This document shows positions 18,527 to 27,581 of a stretch of DNA of 64,000 nucleotides, one piece after another. The stretch lies in NCBI GenBank assembly GCA_964364855.1, contig CAYINU010000001.1, positions 1-64,000 on the forward strand. Reading direction: 5' to 3'. Each line of letters opens with the position of its first letter. Position 1 is the first letter of the stretch. The notes under the pieces are model-generated. The model worked only from the letters and a program-made list of their open reading frames with translations. It was not told the DNA's origin and ran no database searches. The position numbers were made by a program, and so were the translations under genes. Source of the DNA: CAYINU01 sp964364855. GTDB lineage: Bacteria > Margulisbacteria > Marinamargulisbacteria > CAYINU01.

Positions 18527-18551
18527 GGATAGTCCAGCATGAATGCTATCC
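18527..18551. promoter_or_regulatory. Inverted repeat upstream of the TolC-like gene
   Basis: GGATAG (18527-18532) and CTATCC (18546-18551) are separated by 13 bases in the short spacer between ilvD and the TolC-like gene. It may be an operator for an unknown regulator; the arms are short, so chance is not excluded. Confidence 0.3.
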
Positions 18552-18587
18552 TCGAAGTATATTCCGTTTTGATGGAGGGAAAAAAAG

Positions 18588-20015
18588 ATGCGCTTAAAAG
18601 CTCATAATGTGTTGTGGATGATGGTCTTATTGTTGGCGGCTACCCCCGCTTTTGCCGACCTTAATCTGAATTTAAAAGAGGTGATGAATAATGCCGTGTT
18701 GGCTTGGCAAATCAAGGCCGAGAATAACACCCACTCTGCCGCGTATGCCGATCTGCAAGAACGGCTTCAACTGGCCCAACGCAGCAAAACCAATCTGATA
18801 TTTAATGCGCAAGATTTACAGAATTTCGCCTCCGCTCCCGATTACAATACGTTGGTCAATGCGCAATTGATTCATAGCTTTTCCACACCATTTATTTGGG
18901 GAAGTAATGTCAGTACCGGTGTGGGTGCTACCTACACCCGCCAGTTCCAGCCGTCGGTGTCCGATCGGTTGGCGCCATATCTGTCCCTCAGCTATAAGCA
19001 GCCATTGTCGCCGAAAGCCATTGCTTACGCCGAGCAAAAAAACAGCTATTCCAACACCGAGTTGGCCCGCCTAAAAGAACAGCAGGACCGGGATCAATTC
19101 CTGCGCCAAATCGTGCACCAATACTACTCGGTGTACCGTTCGAATCAACAGTACGACATCGCCAATGTGGATGAGCAGCTTGATGAGCTACAAGACAATG
19201 CCAACGCGGTCTCTGCCTCCAGTGCGTCTATTCAAGCACTGGTCACCCAGGCAGACCGCCTGGTGCAGCTGGCCCGACTGCAAAGACAGCGCTCTTCGGT
19301 CAATTCCCAGACCGAAAACTTCCTTAAAAAGGTTGGGATTTCCGCTGACGTTGATGATAACCCAGTCATCTTTTCAACTTTGCCCATACTGGCCAATGTG
19401 ACGCTGACGCCGCCTGAGCAGCTGCCCCCGGAAACCCAGTCCTTGAGTGCAATTTTGGACCAACAAGAAATGGCCAGGCGCCAAATACAGCTTTTGGCTC
19501 CCGATGCGTCAAACTCCCCTCAATTGAGTGTCTCTGCTTATGTTTCTGACGAGGACATTATCCACAGTTATGGTGGCGCAACGGCCAATATTTTAGCTGG
19601 GCCAGCAGGCACCTTTAAAGCGGCTGTTACTTTCCCATTGTTTAACGATGAGGATTACCAACTGGCGCTTCGGAAAAACCAGATGGATTTGGACGCTTAC
19701 AAGGCCAGCATGGCCGAAAAACAGGCCGGACGGCAAAATTACCTGGCATTTTTGTATGAGCAAGCGATGGATGCAGACGCCACAGTAACCCTGATCAATA
19801 CCCGAATTCAGCTGATTCAAAAAGCAGTAGCGAGTGCGGCCAATCAACAGGGAACTGACAGCACCGCCTATCAACAAACATCCCAGAAATTGAACTACCT
19901 CACCACCGTTGAATTGGTCAATGCCCAAGTGGCCCGAAATGAGGCCTATGCCAACTACCTCATGGAAACACAAGGTGTCGAAGCCTTCTTGAAGCTTATT
20001 GGGATTACCCTATAA
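18588..20015 (+). CDS. TolC-family outer membrane efflux protein
   Basis: A 475-residue protein with a signal peptide (MRLKAHNVLWMMVLLLAATPAFA, cut before D) and two long helical halves typical of OEP/TolC exit ducts. These are the helical part around 60-75, a beta segment (ATYTRQFQPSV, PYLSLSYKQPLSP), coiled helices at 150-220, then a second copy (FKAAVTFPLFNDEDYQLALRKNQMDLDAY, ending ANYLMETQGVEAFLKLIG). Such trimers form outer membrane channels for type I export or RND pumps. No inner membrane pump or adaptor is adjacent, so the partner is unknown. GGAGGG lies before the ATG. Sequence is divergent, so function is by fold only. Confidence 0.78.
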   Translation: MRLKAHNVLWMMVLLLAATPAFADLNLNLKEVMNNAVLAWQIKAENNTHSAAYADLQERLQLAQRSKTNLIFNAQDLQNFASAPDYNTLVNAQLIHSFSTPFIWGSNVSTGVGATYTRQFQPSVSDRLAPYLSLSYKQPLSPKAIAYAEQKNSYSNTELARLKEQQDRDQFLRQIVHQYYSVYRSNQQYDIANVDEQLDELQDNANAVSASSASIQALVTQADRLVQLARLQRQRSSVNSQTENFLKKVGISADVDDNPVIFSTLPILANVTLTPPEQLPPETQSLSAILDQQEMARRQIQLLAPDASNSPQLSVSAYVSDEDIIHSYGGATANILAGPAGTFKAAVTFPLFNDEDYQLALRKNQMDLDAYKASMAEKQAGRQNYLAFLYEQAMDADATVTLINTRIQLIQKAVASAANQQGTDSTAYQQTSQKLNYLTTVELVNAQVARNEAYANYLMETQGVEAFLKLIGITL

Positions 20016-20019
20016 GCCG

Positions 20020-20343
20020 ATGACGGTAGAAAAGCCAATGGTGGTCATGACCACCATTGGCAGTATCGATGACGCTAGGCTGCTAGCCTATCAAATGGTG
20101 GAACAGCGCCTGGCGGCCTGTGCTCAAATTGTGGGCCCTATCGAAAGTATTTTTAGATGGAAAGATGCGATAGATACGGCCAATGAGTGGCAGGTATGGT
20201 TTAAGACGCTTGATATCCACTGGACGGCGTTGGAGGCAGCCATTAAAGGCTTGCATCATTATGAGTGCCCCGAGATCATGGCGCTGCCCGTCAGTGAAGT
20301 AACCCCCCGTTACCTGGACTGGTTAAAGGCAGAATTGCCCTAG
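20020..20343 (+). CDS. cutA: CutA-like divalent cation tolerance protein
   Basis: A 107-residue trimeric ferredoxin-like protein. Family signatures are VVMTTIGSIDDARLLAYQMVEQRLAACAQIVGPIESIFRW at the start and YECPEIMALPVSEVTPRYLDWL at the end. CutA is widely conserved and linked to copper tolerance in E. coli, though its true role is unsettled. The ATG at 20020 follows the TolC-like stop by four bases; an ATG at 20038 is also possible. The TAG stop is formed by the target duplication and first base of a fold-back element, so the original end of the protein may have differed by a few residues. Confidence 0.85.
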   Translation: MTVEKPMVVMTTIGSIDDARLLAYQMVEQRLAACAQIVGPIESIFRWKDAIDTANEWQVWFKTLDIHWTALEAAIKGLHHYECPEIMALPVSEVTPRYLDWLKAELP

Positions 20344-20468
20344 GGCATGTCCTCATTTATATCTGCGGCGTTATTTTTGAGCTCAACTATACGCTACGCC
20401 TAAAGGCTCCGCTCACGATAGTCCACGCCCAAAAATGCCTTGCATCTATCAAATGGGGACACGCCCTA
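20341..20468. mobile_element. MITE-like fold-back element with TA target duplication
   Basis: GGGCATGTCCTCATTT at 20343-20358 and AAATGGGGACACGCCC at 20451-20466 are 16-bp terminal inverted repeats with two mismatches, flanked by TA on both sides. The 124-bp interior is itself an imperfect palindrome (ATTTTTGAGC against GCCCAAAAAT; ACTAT against ATAGT around the centre) and has no reading frame. This fits a non-autonomous element mobilised by an IS630- or IS5-type transposase, which also prefer TA-containing targets. Its two ends provide the TAG stops of cutA and of the PPIase gene. As a long hairpin between convergent genes it could also terminate both transcripts. Confidence 0.7.
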
Positions 20469-21926
20469 GTGGGATTGGCTCGCTTCTGCAATCGCCTGGG
20501 CTTGTTTTAAACCGGTGGTGGCAGTAGGCGTTATCGCATTCAGCTGATGTAGGAATTGCTGGATTTGAGTCGCCCATACCGTCCGTTTGGAACTGGGAAC
20601 TTGGCCTACAATGGCCTTGAGTTGATCCAGTGCGACACGATCTCGGCTGGCTAGGATGACGGCTTTGCTCATTTCTGTTTCCTGCACGGCGCTACTGGTA
20701 GACAGGCGAGCCAGTTCGATATGGACATAGGGGCTGTCTATGCGGCTATTGAGTTCCCCTTTGACGGCAGCCTTTTTAAATTCCGAATAGGCCTGGGCAG
20801 TTTGGCCAGCCATTAACCATGTTTTGCCCGCCAAGTAGTGGGGCAGGGGACTGGATGGCTGGGCCGATTCCATGGCGCGGTAGCTGGAAATGGCGGTGTC
20901 AAAATCGCCCTGCTGCTTGGCGTGGAATCCTTTGAGCGGCGGACTTACCACGTTGAGTGGGTTCTGTTGCAGAGTCCGTGCCAGAAATTGTTGAACTTCA
21001 CGTTGCTTTTTGAAGTTAAGCAAGTCCGCCTTTTCTTTGGTCGGGTCCAGAACGGCCGGACGCGAAACGGACCGGCGATCCAGAACGCGGATAATGTGGG
21101 TGCCAAATGGTGAATTAATGGGTTTAGAAAGTTCGCCTTTTTGCAAAGAGAACGCGACGTCTTCAAACTCACGAACCAGCTCACCATAGCGGCCCCACCC
21201 CAGGTTACCGTTTTGTCCTTTTGATCCGGGATCTTCGGAATACTGTTGGGCGGCTTTTTCAAAGCTCATGCCGGCCAAAATTTTCTTGTATACCGCGGCT
21301 GCGCGGTCATGAGCGGCCTGGGGGTTTTCCGTCGGAGAGGTGGGCCGGATCAGAATGTGGGAGGCGTTGATCTGGGTGTATTTGTTGGCCATATCGCGAT
21401 CCGTCACCGTGACGCTGTTTTGCAGGTTCTGCAAAAATGTTTGCACCATCAAGTCATTGCGCAGCTGAGCTTCAAATTTGTCATAGGGGTATTGATTCTT
21501 TTTCAAAAATTCACGCAGGGCTGCGTTGTCTTTAAGGTGATACTGGGCATAAATCGCGTCCATGGCAGACTGCAGTTGCGAACCGGAAACACGGACATTG
21601 GCTTTTTCGGCCGCATTGAGCAAGACGGTGTACTGGACAGACTCCTGCAAGGCGTTGTACTGCATCATTTCATACCATTCCGGGGGGATGGAGGATTGGG
21701 GATAGCGTTGCTGGAATTGGTTGATCATGGCCAAAAGGGTTTCTTGGTATTTTTCCGCATTTACCGGCAAGGTGCCCACCCAGGCGATGGCCGTTTCGGG
21801 ATTTTGCGGCGCGGTAGGAGATTTGGAAAAGAACTGGTCAGACAATGTACCTGCAGCCAATGTGACCACAAATGCAATCAACGCAATCCAAATTAATGTA
21901 GCAGCATGTCGACGAATCCAATTCAC
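20466..21926 (-). CDS. Periplasmic PpiC/SurA-like prolyl isomerase with TPR tail
   Basis: A 486-residue protein: an N-terminal membrane anchor (TLIWIALIAFVVTLAAGTLS), a SurA/PpiD-like helical chaperone region, and a parvulin domain at about 185-285 (NASHILIRPTS, FEKAAQQYSEDPGSKGQNGNLGWGRYGELVREFEDVAFSLQKGELSKPINSPFGTHIIRVLDRR). A TPR-like C-terminal part follows (GDFDTAISSYRAMESAQPSSPLPHYLAGKTWLMAG). It should assist folding of exported proteins in the periplasm. The parvulin signature looks complete. It ends the long minus-strand run, ten bases after ftsX, and its TAG stop lies in the end of the fold-back element. The isomerase plus TPR fusion is unusual compared with SurA. Confidence 0.83.
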   Translation of the reverse strand: MNWIRRHAATLIWIALIAFVVTLAAGTLSDQFFSKSPTAPQNPETAIAWVGTLPVNAEKYQETLLAMINQFQQRYPQSSIPPEWYEMMQYNALQESVQYTVLLNAAEKANVRVSGSQLQSAMDAIYAQYHLKDNAALREFLKKNQYPYDKFEAQLRNDLMVQTFLQNLQNSVTVTDRDMANKYTQINASHILIRPTSPTENPQAAHDRAAAVYKKILAGMSFEKAAQQYSEDPGSKGQNGNLGWGRYGELVREFEDVAFSLQKGELSKPINSPFGTHIIRVLDRRSVSRPAVLDPTKEKADLLNFKKQREVQQFLARTLQQNPLNVVSPPLKGFHAKQQGDFDTAISSYRAMESAQPSSPLPHYLAGKTWLMAGQTAQAYSEFKKAAVKGELNSRIDSPYVHIELARLSTSSAVQETEMSKAVILASRDRVALDQLKAIVGQVPSSKRTVWATQIQQFLHQLNAITPTATTGLKQAQAIAEASQSH

Positions 21927-21936
21927 GATAATCTCC

Positions 21937-22833
21937 TTACCCTTTTATTTGTGCTTTGATGGTTTTGCTAACAGACAGATAGGCGCCCAAAATACCCAGG
22001 GCTGGGCCGGTAAATCCGACTGTAAAATAGACCTTGTTCAGTGTGGCTTCGTTAAATACCAGCGGAAAAAACGGAATGGCATTTTGAAATTGAATGGCGA
22101 AAGTGACGTAGGTGCTTTTTAAAAACACAATCGCCAAAACAGCACCTAGCAACCCCATGATGAGTCCTTCGACCAAGAATGGACCCTTGATGAATCCCTC
22201 CGTCGCACCCACCAGGTGCATGATCGTAATTTCATTGGTGCGCGCCAAAATAGTGAGACGAATGGTATTAAACACAATCAACAGCGTGGCCAAACTTAGC
22301 AGCCCAACCAGTACGATACCGGCCACGCGAATAATCTGGGACACGACCTGGATGCGCTCGGCAACGATGCCACCGTACTGAACATCCTCCGCATAATAGG
22401 TGTGATCGCGCAGGGTCTGAGCGACGTTTTGAATGTTGCTGTTGTCGTTGAGCTTCACGCGGATGGAGTTGGGCAGTGGGTTTTGCTCAAGCAGATCGTC
22501 GAATTGGATATTGGCGTAGCTTTCCTTAAGCATTTTAAAGGCCTGGTTCTTGCTAATGAACGTTACCTCACGAACGCCATTGAGCTTGGCTATCGATTCT
22601 TGGAATACGTTGATCTCATTGGGTGTTAAATTTTCCTTTAAAAAGACACGAATTTCGAGTTTGTCCGACATGAAATTGGTCAAGTGACTGATATTAACCG
22701 TCAGTAGCAAAAAAAGGCCAAAGACGACCAACGACACGGATACCGTGGCGATGGCAATGAGCATCATCACCGATGAGCGGCGCATGCCGATCAGGGCCTC
22801 AATGATAAAAAACTCCAGATCGGACAGGCTCAT
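21937..22833 (-). CDS. ftsX: Cell division protein FtsX
   Basis: A 298-residue FtsX with an N-terminal helix (SVMMLIAIATVSVSLVVFGLFLLLTVNI) and a periplasmic loop including IRVFLKENLTPNEINVFQESIAKLNGVREVTFISKNQAFKMLKE. Three further helices follow in the FtsX/MacB domain (IIRVAGIVLVGLLSLATLLIVFNTIRLTILARTNEITIMHLVGAT). With FtsE it forms an ABC-type complex that, in known species, activates peptidoglycan hydrolases at the septum; no solute transport is involved. Its ATG overlaps the ftsE TGA (ATGA), a sign of coupling. Confidence 0.93.
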   Translation of the reverse strand: MSLSDLEFFIIEALIGMRRSSVMMLIAIATVSVSLVVFGLFLLLTVNISHLTNFMSDKLEIRVFLKENLTPNEINVFQESIAKLNGVREVTFISKNQAFKMLKESYANIQFDDLLEQNPLPNSIRVKLNDNSNIQNVAQTLRDHTYYAEDVQYGGIVAERIQVVSQIIRVAGIVLVGLLSLATLLIVFNTIRLTILARTNEITIMHLVGATEGFIKGPFLVEGLIMGLLGAVLAIVFLKSTYVTFAIQFQNAIPFFPLVFNEATLNKVYFTVGFTGPALGILGAYLSVSKTIKAQIKG

Positions 22834-23665
22834 GCGTCATAGCCTCCCAGCTGGCTGTCGCGGATGATACGGCCATGTTCGAGGGCCACGACCCGTTTGC
22901 GCATGTTGTCGACGATTTCGCGGTTGTGGGTGGCGACGATAACGGTAGTTTTGCGGGTATTAATTTTAGTCAGGACCTGCATAATCTCCCAGGACGTATC
23001 AGGGTCGAGNNNNNNNNNNNNNNNNNNNNNNNNNNNNNNNNNNNNNNNNNNNNNNNNNNNNNNNNNNNNNNNNNNNNNNNNNNNNNNNNNNNNNNNNNNN
23101 NNNNNNNNNGGGTATTAATTTTAGTCAGGACCTGCATAATCTCCCAGGACGTATCAGGGTCGAGATTCCCCGTCGGTTCGTCAGCAAGCAGAATGGGCGG
23201 ATTGTTCACGATGGCCCGGGCAATACAGATACGTTGCTGCTCACCACCGGAGAGCTGTTCGGGAAGGGATTTCATTTTTTGTTCTAGACCCACCAACTCC
23301 AACACCTGTGCCACTTGGCGCCGGATGCGGGAGCGAGGTTGGTGGGTAACGCGCAGGGCAAAGGCGACGTTCTCATAGACGGTGCGCCGAGGCAACAACT
23401 TATAATCCTGGAAAATAACCCCGATATTTCGCCGCAAAAACGGAATTTGTTTGTCGGTCAGATCTTTTAGAGAAATGTGATCAATGCAAATATCGCCGGA
23501 AGTCGGGACATCTGCACGAAACACCATGTTGAGCAGGGTTGATTTTCCGGCACCCGATTGGCCCACCAAAAACACGAATTCGTCGTTGCTGATGGTGAGA
23601 TTGACACTGTCTAGAGAAATAAAGCCGTTGGCGTAGCGCTTGGTCAGGTTTTTGATTTTGATCAT
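22830..23665 (-). CDS. ftsE: Cell division ATP-binding protein FtsE (split by a false gap)
   Basis: An ABC ATPase with Walker A GQSGAGKST near residue 39, Q-loop VIFQDYKLLPRRTV, signature LSGGEQQRICIARA, Walker B ILLADEPTGNLD, and the D-loop. Beyond the N run the frame resumes as TVIVATHNREIVDNMRKRVVALEHGRIIRDSQ, with the switch His. The coordinates include 100 N plus a 55-bp sequence present on both sides (22955-23009 and 23110-23164). Removing the N and one copy leaves 681 bases, an intact 226-residue FtsE with all motifs. It powers FtsX at the division site. The ATG at 23665 (MIKIKNLTKRYANG) lies two bases after the rseP stop. Confidence 0.93.
22955..23164. other. False assembly gap: 100 N between two identical 55-bp ends
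   Basis: Bases 22955-23009 and 23110-23164 are identical over 55 bp and flank exactly 100 N (23010-23109). This is what unmerged overlapping contig ends look like. Collapsing them restores ftsE in frame, so no sequence is missing. Confidence 0.93.
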
Positions 23666-23667
23666 CT

Positions 23668-24723
23668 CTATGAAAAGATTCCCATGCGCACTTTCCAGTT
23701 GATAATATCGTTTAGCACCACCATGACCATGAGGGTCACCAGTAGGGCTACGCCGGTATTCATAATGCGCGTCTCCCATTTGGTGCTGAGGGGTTTGCCG
23801 CGAACCGCTTCGACACCCAGTAGCAAGATATGCCCGCCATCCAGTACAGGAAGGGGAACCAAGTTAATGACACCCAAACTAATGCTAATGACGGCCATAA
23901 TGCCCAGCATCGGCACCAGACCTTTTTGGGCCTGAGAACTCGTTAGCTGAATAATACCTACCGGACCCATGAGATCGCCGACGCTAGCTTCGCGGGTGAT
24001 CAGCATGCGAATGGATTTGAAAAACATGCCCATCTGCCGCCATGTTTCGATGGCGCCCGCACGAACGGCCTGGGGTAAAGAATAGGGGACATGGGGTGCG
24101 GCCAGCTGAATGCCGATGGCATAGGTGGTTTTGGAATTGCCTAGCAGCCGGGGTTGAATGGGACCTGCCTGAAAAAGGTGGTTTTCCCGTTTTATCGTCA
24201 GCGTGACCGGCTTGCCGGCGGATCGGTGGACCGTTGTGATGATATCCGACATCGGATCGGTTACGGCATGACCGTTTACGGCTAGAATCTTGTCGCCGAC
24301 TCTTAGTCCTGCGGACTGGGCTGGGCTGCCCGTGATGACTTTATCGATAGCGTTGCTCAGCTGGGTCGGTGCGCCCACAATGGCAAAAAGGGTGGTAAGC
24401 AGCAAAAACCCCAACACAATGTTGGAGAGGGGGCCGGCCAAAATGGTGATGAGCCGTGCGTAGACCGGCTTTTGGCGATAGTTTTCTTGGGGAGGGATGT
24501 CGGCTTCGGGGTCTTCGAGGCCGGACAGTTTTACAAATCCTCCCAAGGGCAGAAGGCGCAAAAAATACCGCGTATTTTTGTACTGAAAAGACGCCAGTTT
24601 CGGACCCATTCCCACGCTAAATTCGGGGACGCCGATGCCCATCGCTTTTGCGGCCAACATATGCCCAAGCTCGTGGATAAAAACAATAATACTGAGGCCG
24701 ATTAAGCCAAAAATAACACCCAT
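23668..24723 (-). CDS. rseP: RIP zinc metalloprotease RseP
   Basis: A 351-residue site-2 protease. The zinc motif HELGH lies near residue 20 in the first helix (GLSIIVFIHELGHMLAAKAMGI), GMGPKL follows, and a PDZ domain sits at about 130-210 (ITGSPAQSAGLRVGDKILAVNGHAV). The second active-site motif is NLVPLPVLDGGHIL near 295 with the third zinc ligand Asp. By homology it cuts anti-sigma factors or signal-peptide remnants within the inner membrane. The ATG at 24723 has no strong ribosome site; longer frames run into transketolase. It lacks the second PDZ seen in E. coli, like the shorter class found in many phyla. It sits between tkt and ftsE in one run. Confidence 0.93.
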   Translation of the reverse strand: MGVIFGLIGLSIIVFIHELGHMLAAKAMGIGVPEFSVGMGPKLASFQYKNTRYFLRLLPLGGFVKLSGLEDPEADIPPQENYRQKPVYARLITILAGPLSNIVLGFLLLTTLFAIVGAPTQLSNAIDKVITGSPAQSAGLRVGDKILAVNGHAVTDPMSDIITTVHRSAGKPVTLTIKRENHLFQAGPIQPRLLGNSKTTYAIGIQLAAPHVPYSLPQAVRAGAIETWRQMGMFFKSIRMLITREASVGDLMGPVGIIQLTSSQAQKGLVPMLGIMAVISISLGVINLVPLPVLDGGHILLLGVEAVRGKPLSTKWETRIMNTGVALLVTLMVMVVLNDIINWKVRMGIFS

Positions 24724-24767
24724 AATCGCCGTTAATGATACCAATTTTAGGGCAAAAGGGGAACGAC

Positions 24768-26774
24768 TTAGCGGTGGGCGCGAATGGCGGATAAAATGGC
24801 GTCTGTCGTTAAGCCATATTGGACAGAAAGGTCCTTGGCCGGCGCGCTTTTTCCGAAGTGGTCGACGGTAAAGAGCAGGGGATCCCGGCCCGTCCATCGA
24901 TGCCACCCAAAAGAAGACTGGGCTTCAATCACCACAAATTGTTTGGCGGTTGGAGGGATGGTTTGGGTTTGGTAGGCTGGTGGTTGCTGGAGGAATAATT
25001 CCCAACTCGGCATGGACACCACACGGACACGATATGTAGTGGCCAACCCGGTTGCGACCTCGGTGGCTAAGGCCAGCTCAGATCCGGTTGTCAGGATGCA
25101 GTAGTCGATGTCGTTTCCGGATTCGCTCACTACGACATAGGCCCCTTTTTGCGTCCCGGCAATCGAGGTTGCGGACAAATCCTTAAGGTTTTGGCGAGAC
25201 AAAATCAACGCCGTAGGGCCAGGATTATGCAGGGCGGCAAGCCAGGCACCTTTGACTTCGTTGGCATCGCCGGGGCGGATGACCGTCAGATTGGGCATGG
25301 CCCGAAGAGACGCCAAATGTTCTACCGGCTGGTGTGTCGGGCCATCTTCGCCCAACAAAATCGAGTCATGGGTAAATTGGTAAATTACCGGTAAATGCAT
25401 CAGTGCAGCCAAGCGGATGGCGTTACGCATATAGTCCGAAAAGGTCAGAAAGGTTCCACAAAACGGACGAATCATGCCTTGCAGGGCAAGCCCGTTGGCA
25501 ATGGTGCCCATCGCAAATTCACGAACGCCATATTTGATGTTGCGACCAGCAAATTGACCGCGCGACACAACGCCGCCTTTTTTCATCCAAGTATTGTCCG
25601 AGCAGGATAGGTCGGCGGATCCGCTGATCAGATTGGGCAAGGTATCATGCAATACATCCAACACGCCTTGGGAGGATTTGCGCGTGGCGGCGTTGTCCGG
25701 AAGTTTGGCCTGAGCGACCGCTTCGGCAACAGAGACGGGGAGCTGACGGCCAAGGTAGCTGTCCCACTGCGCGGCCAACTCGGGATGTGCGGCTCGCCAG
25801 ATGGCAAAATCGGACTGCCAGTTGGCATACATGGCGGACTGTTCGGCGCGGCGATTTTTAAAATAAGACCGCACGGAGTCCGGTACAAAAAACAAGGGGG
25901 ACTCCGGAATGCCGTGGGCCGCTTTGGTCAGGGCCACTTCTTTGGCACCGAGGGCTTTTCCGTGGACTTCGCTGGTGCCTTGGTAGGTCGGAGATCCTTT
26001 TCCAATGGTGGTTTTGGCAATTATTAATACGGGCTGATTCCGGATGGTTTTTGCGGTTTGAATCGCCGTGTCGATGGCGTCAAAATCGTGGCCATTGATA
26101 GACAATACGTGCCAACCGTAGGCCATAAACCGTTGGCCGACATTTTCGGTAAAACATTCGGTGGTGGGTCCATCCAGACAGATAGCATTGGCATCATAAA
26201 TAACGACCAGATTTCCCAGCCCCAGATGGCCGGCCAGAGATGCCGATTCGGCAGTGACGCCTTCCATCATGCAGCCGTCACCGGCAAGGACATAGACCGT
26301 TGGGTCCAGCAATCCGGTATTTTGCAAGTGAAAAGTGTCGCGAATAAGGTGGTTGCCTAGCGACATCCCCACGGCCATACCGACGCCTTGACCCAGGGGG
26401 CCCGTGGTGGCTTCGATCCCCGGGGCTTCGCCGTACTCCGGATGGCCGGCACAAGGCGAGTGCAGCTGCCGGAAACGTTGGATAGCAGATAAGGACAGAT
26501 TAAAGCCCGAGAGATGCAGCGCACTGTAAAGCAGCATGGAGCCATGGCCGGCAGATAGGACAAAACGGTCGCGCGCTACCCAGTCCGGGTGTTTGGGATC
26601 GTGATTAAGTGCAACACCGTACAGATAGGCACCGATTTCAGCACAACCCAAGGGCAGCCCGGGGTGACCACTATTGGCGGCCTCGATGGCGTCCATCGAC
26701 AATCCCCGAATGGTGGCGGCAACGGCGGCGAGGTCTATTTTTTGTGTGGCTGATAGCGGCGCAGGCAAGCTCAT
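24768..26774 (-). CDS. tkt: Transketolase
   Basis: A 668-residue, full-length transketolase. It moves two-carbon ketol units between sugar phosphates in the pentose phosphate pathway, using thiamine diphosphate. Signatures: GLSMDAIEAANSGHPGLPLG near residue 25, DRFVLSAGHGSMLLYS, the ThDP motif GDGCMMEGVTAESASLAGHLGLGNLVVIYDAN, the pyrimidine-part TFSDYMRNAIRLAALM, and HDSILLGEDGPTHQPVEHLASLRAMPN with the catalytic Glu region nearby. The start is the ATG at 26774 (MSLPAPLS); the frame is open further upstream but overlaps mazG. No other pentose-phosphate gene is adjacent. Confidence 0.95.
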   Translation of the reverse strand: MSLPAPLSATQKIDLAAVAATIRGLSMDAIEAANSGHPGLPLGCAEIGAYLYGVALNHDPKHPDWVARDRFVLSAGHGSMLLYSALHLSGFNLSLSAIQRFRQLHSPCAGHPEYGEAPGIEATTGPLGQGVGMAVGMSLGNHLIRDTFHLQNTGLLDPTVYVLAGDGCMMEGVTAESASLAGHLGLGNLVVIYDANAICLDGPTTECFTENVGQRFMAYGWHVLSINGHDFDAIDTAIQTAKTIRNQPVLIIAKTTIGKGSPTYQGTSEVHGKALGAKEVALTKAAHGIPESPLFFVPDSVRSYFKNRRAEQSAMYANWQSDFAIWRAAHPELAAQWDSYLGRQLPVSVAEAVAQAKLPDNAATRKSSQGVLDVLHDTLPNLISGSADLSCSDNTWMKKGGVVSRGQFAGRNIKYGVREFAMGTIANGLALQGMIRPFCGTFLTFSDYMRNAIRLAALMHLPVIYQFTHDSILLGEDGPTHQPVEHLASLRAMPNLTVIRPGDANEVKGAWLAALHNPGPTALILSRQNLKDLSATSIAGTQKGAYVVVSESGNDIDYCILTTGSELALATEVATGLATTYRVRVVSMPSWELFLQQPPAYQTQTIPPTAKQFVVIEAQSSFGWHRWTGRDPLLFTVDHFGKSAPAKDLSVQYGLTTDAILSAIRAHR

Positions 26775-26803
26775 ACGAGCGCATCTTAACAAAAATGCAG
26801 CCT

Positions 26804-27574
26804 TTATCCAACGGCTCCCTTGGCATGGGTCCATAGGGTTTCCCACGCAGCCGGTGACAAGGCCGCGAGGTCTTGGTTTTGCCGCATGGCTTCGGCCTCC
26901 ATCCATTCAAATCGCCGCATAAATTTCTGATTGCTTTTTCGCAGAGATTCCTCGGCATTAATGTTTAACTTTCGGCCCAAATTCACCGCTGCAAATAAGA
27001 CGTCGCCCATCTCGATCTCGGCTTGGCTGCTGTCATTTTGGTTGGCGGCAGCCGCTAGCTCGGCCAATTCCTCGGTGACTTTTTCTGCGGGACCTCGGAT
27101 GTCTGCCGGGGCCCAATCAAATCCCAGCCTAGATACTCGTTTTTGAATTTTCTCTGCTTGCAGCAATGCTGGAAAATGCCGGGGAATAGAGGCCAAGACC
27201 GATCCCTCTTTTTCTGTTTTTTTAATCTGCTCCCAGTTGGTCCACACGTCATCCACGGATCCGACCTTGGTGTTGCCAAAGACATGGGGGTGGCGGCGGA
27301 CCATTTTCTCCGCTACGCCACTGGCGATGTCGTCGAGTGTAAACCAAGACTGTTCCTGGGCCATCAGCCCCATCATCACGACATGCAGCAACAGATCGCC
27401 CAGCTCTTCGCGAATGGCCTCCCGGTCATGACGCTCAATGGCATCCACCAGTTCATACGCTTCCTCGATGATATAGGGAGTTAGACTTTGAAAGGTTTGG
27501 GCTTTGTCCCAGGGGCATCCGTTGGGGCCACGTAATGCTTGGACTATTTCAACTAATTTTTGATGCCCAGTCAT
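26804..27574 (-). CDS. mazG: Nucleoside triphosphate pyrophosphohydrolase MazG
   Basis: A 256-residue MazG with two tandem MazG domains. The first has PNGCPWDKAQTFQSLTPYIIEEAYELVDAI and REELGDLLLHVVMM, which supply the EExxE and ExxD metal ligands. The second has KVTEELAELAAAANQ and EIEMGDVLFAAVNLGRKLNINAEESLRKSNQKFMRRF. It hydrolyses (d)NTPs to monophosphates and pyrophosphate, removing abnormal nucleotides, and can lower ppGpp in E. coli. Eight bases separate its start from the sepF stop upstream in the same transcript. Confidence 0.93.
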   Translation of the reverse strand: MTGHQKLVEIVQALRGPNGCPWDKAQTFQSLTPYIIEEAYELVDAIERHDREAIREELGDLLLHVVMMGLMAQEQSWFTLDDIASGVAEKMVRRHPHVFGNTKVGSVDDVWTNWEQIKKTEKEGSVLASIPRHFPALLQAEKIQKRVSRLGFDWAPADIRGPAEKVTEELAELAAAANQNDSSQAEIEMGDVLFAAVNLGRKLNINAEESLRKSNQKFMRRFEWMEAEAMRQNQDLAALSPAAWETLWTHAKGAVG

Positions 27575-27581
27575 TAAAGCC

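Noticed and set aside
22955..23164. A real 55-bp tandem duplication in ftsE
   Set aside because: It flanks exactly 100 N, and collapsing it restores a full-length gene in frame, so an assembly artefact is far more likely.
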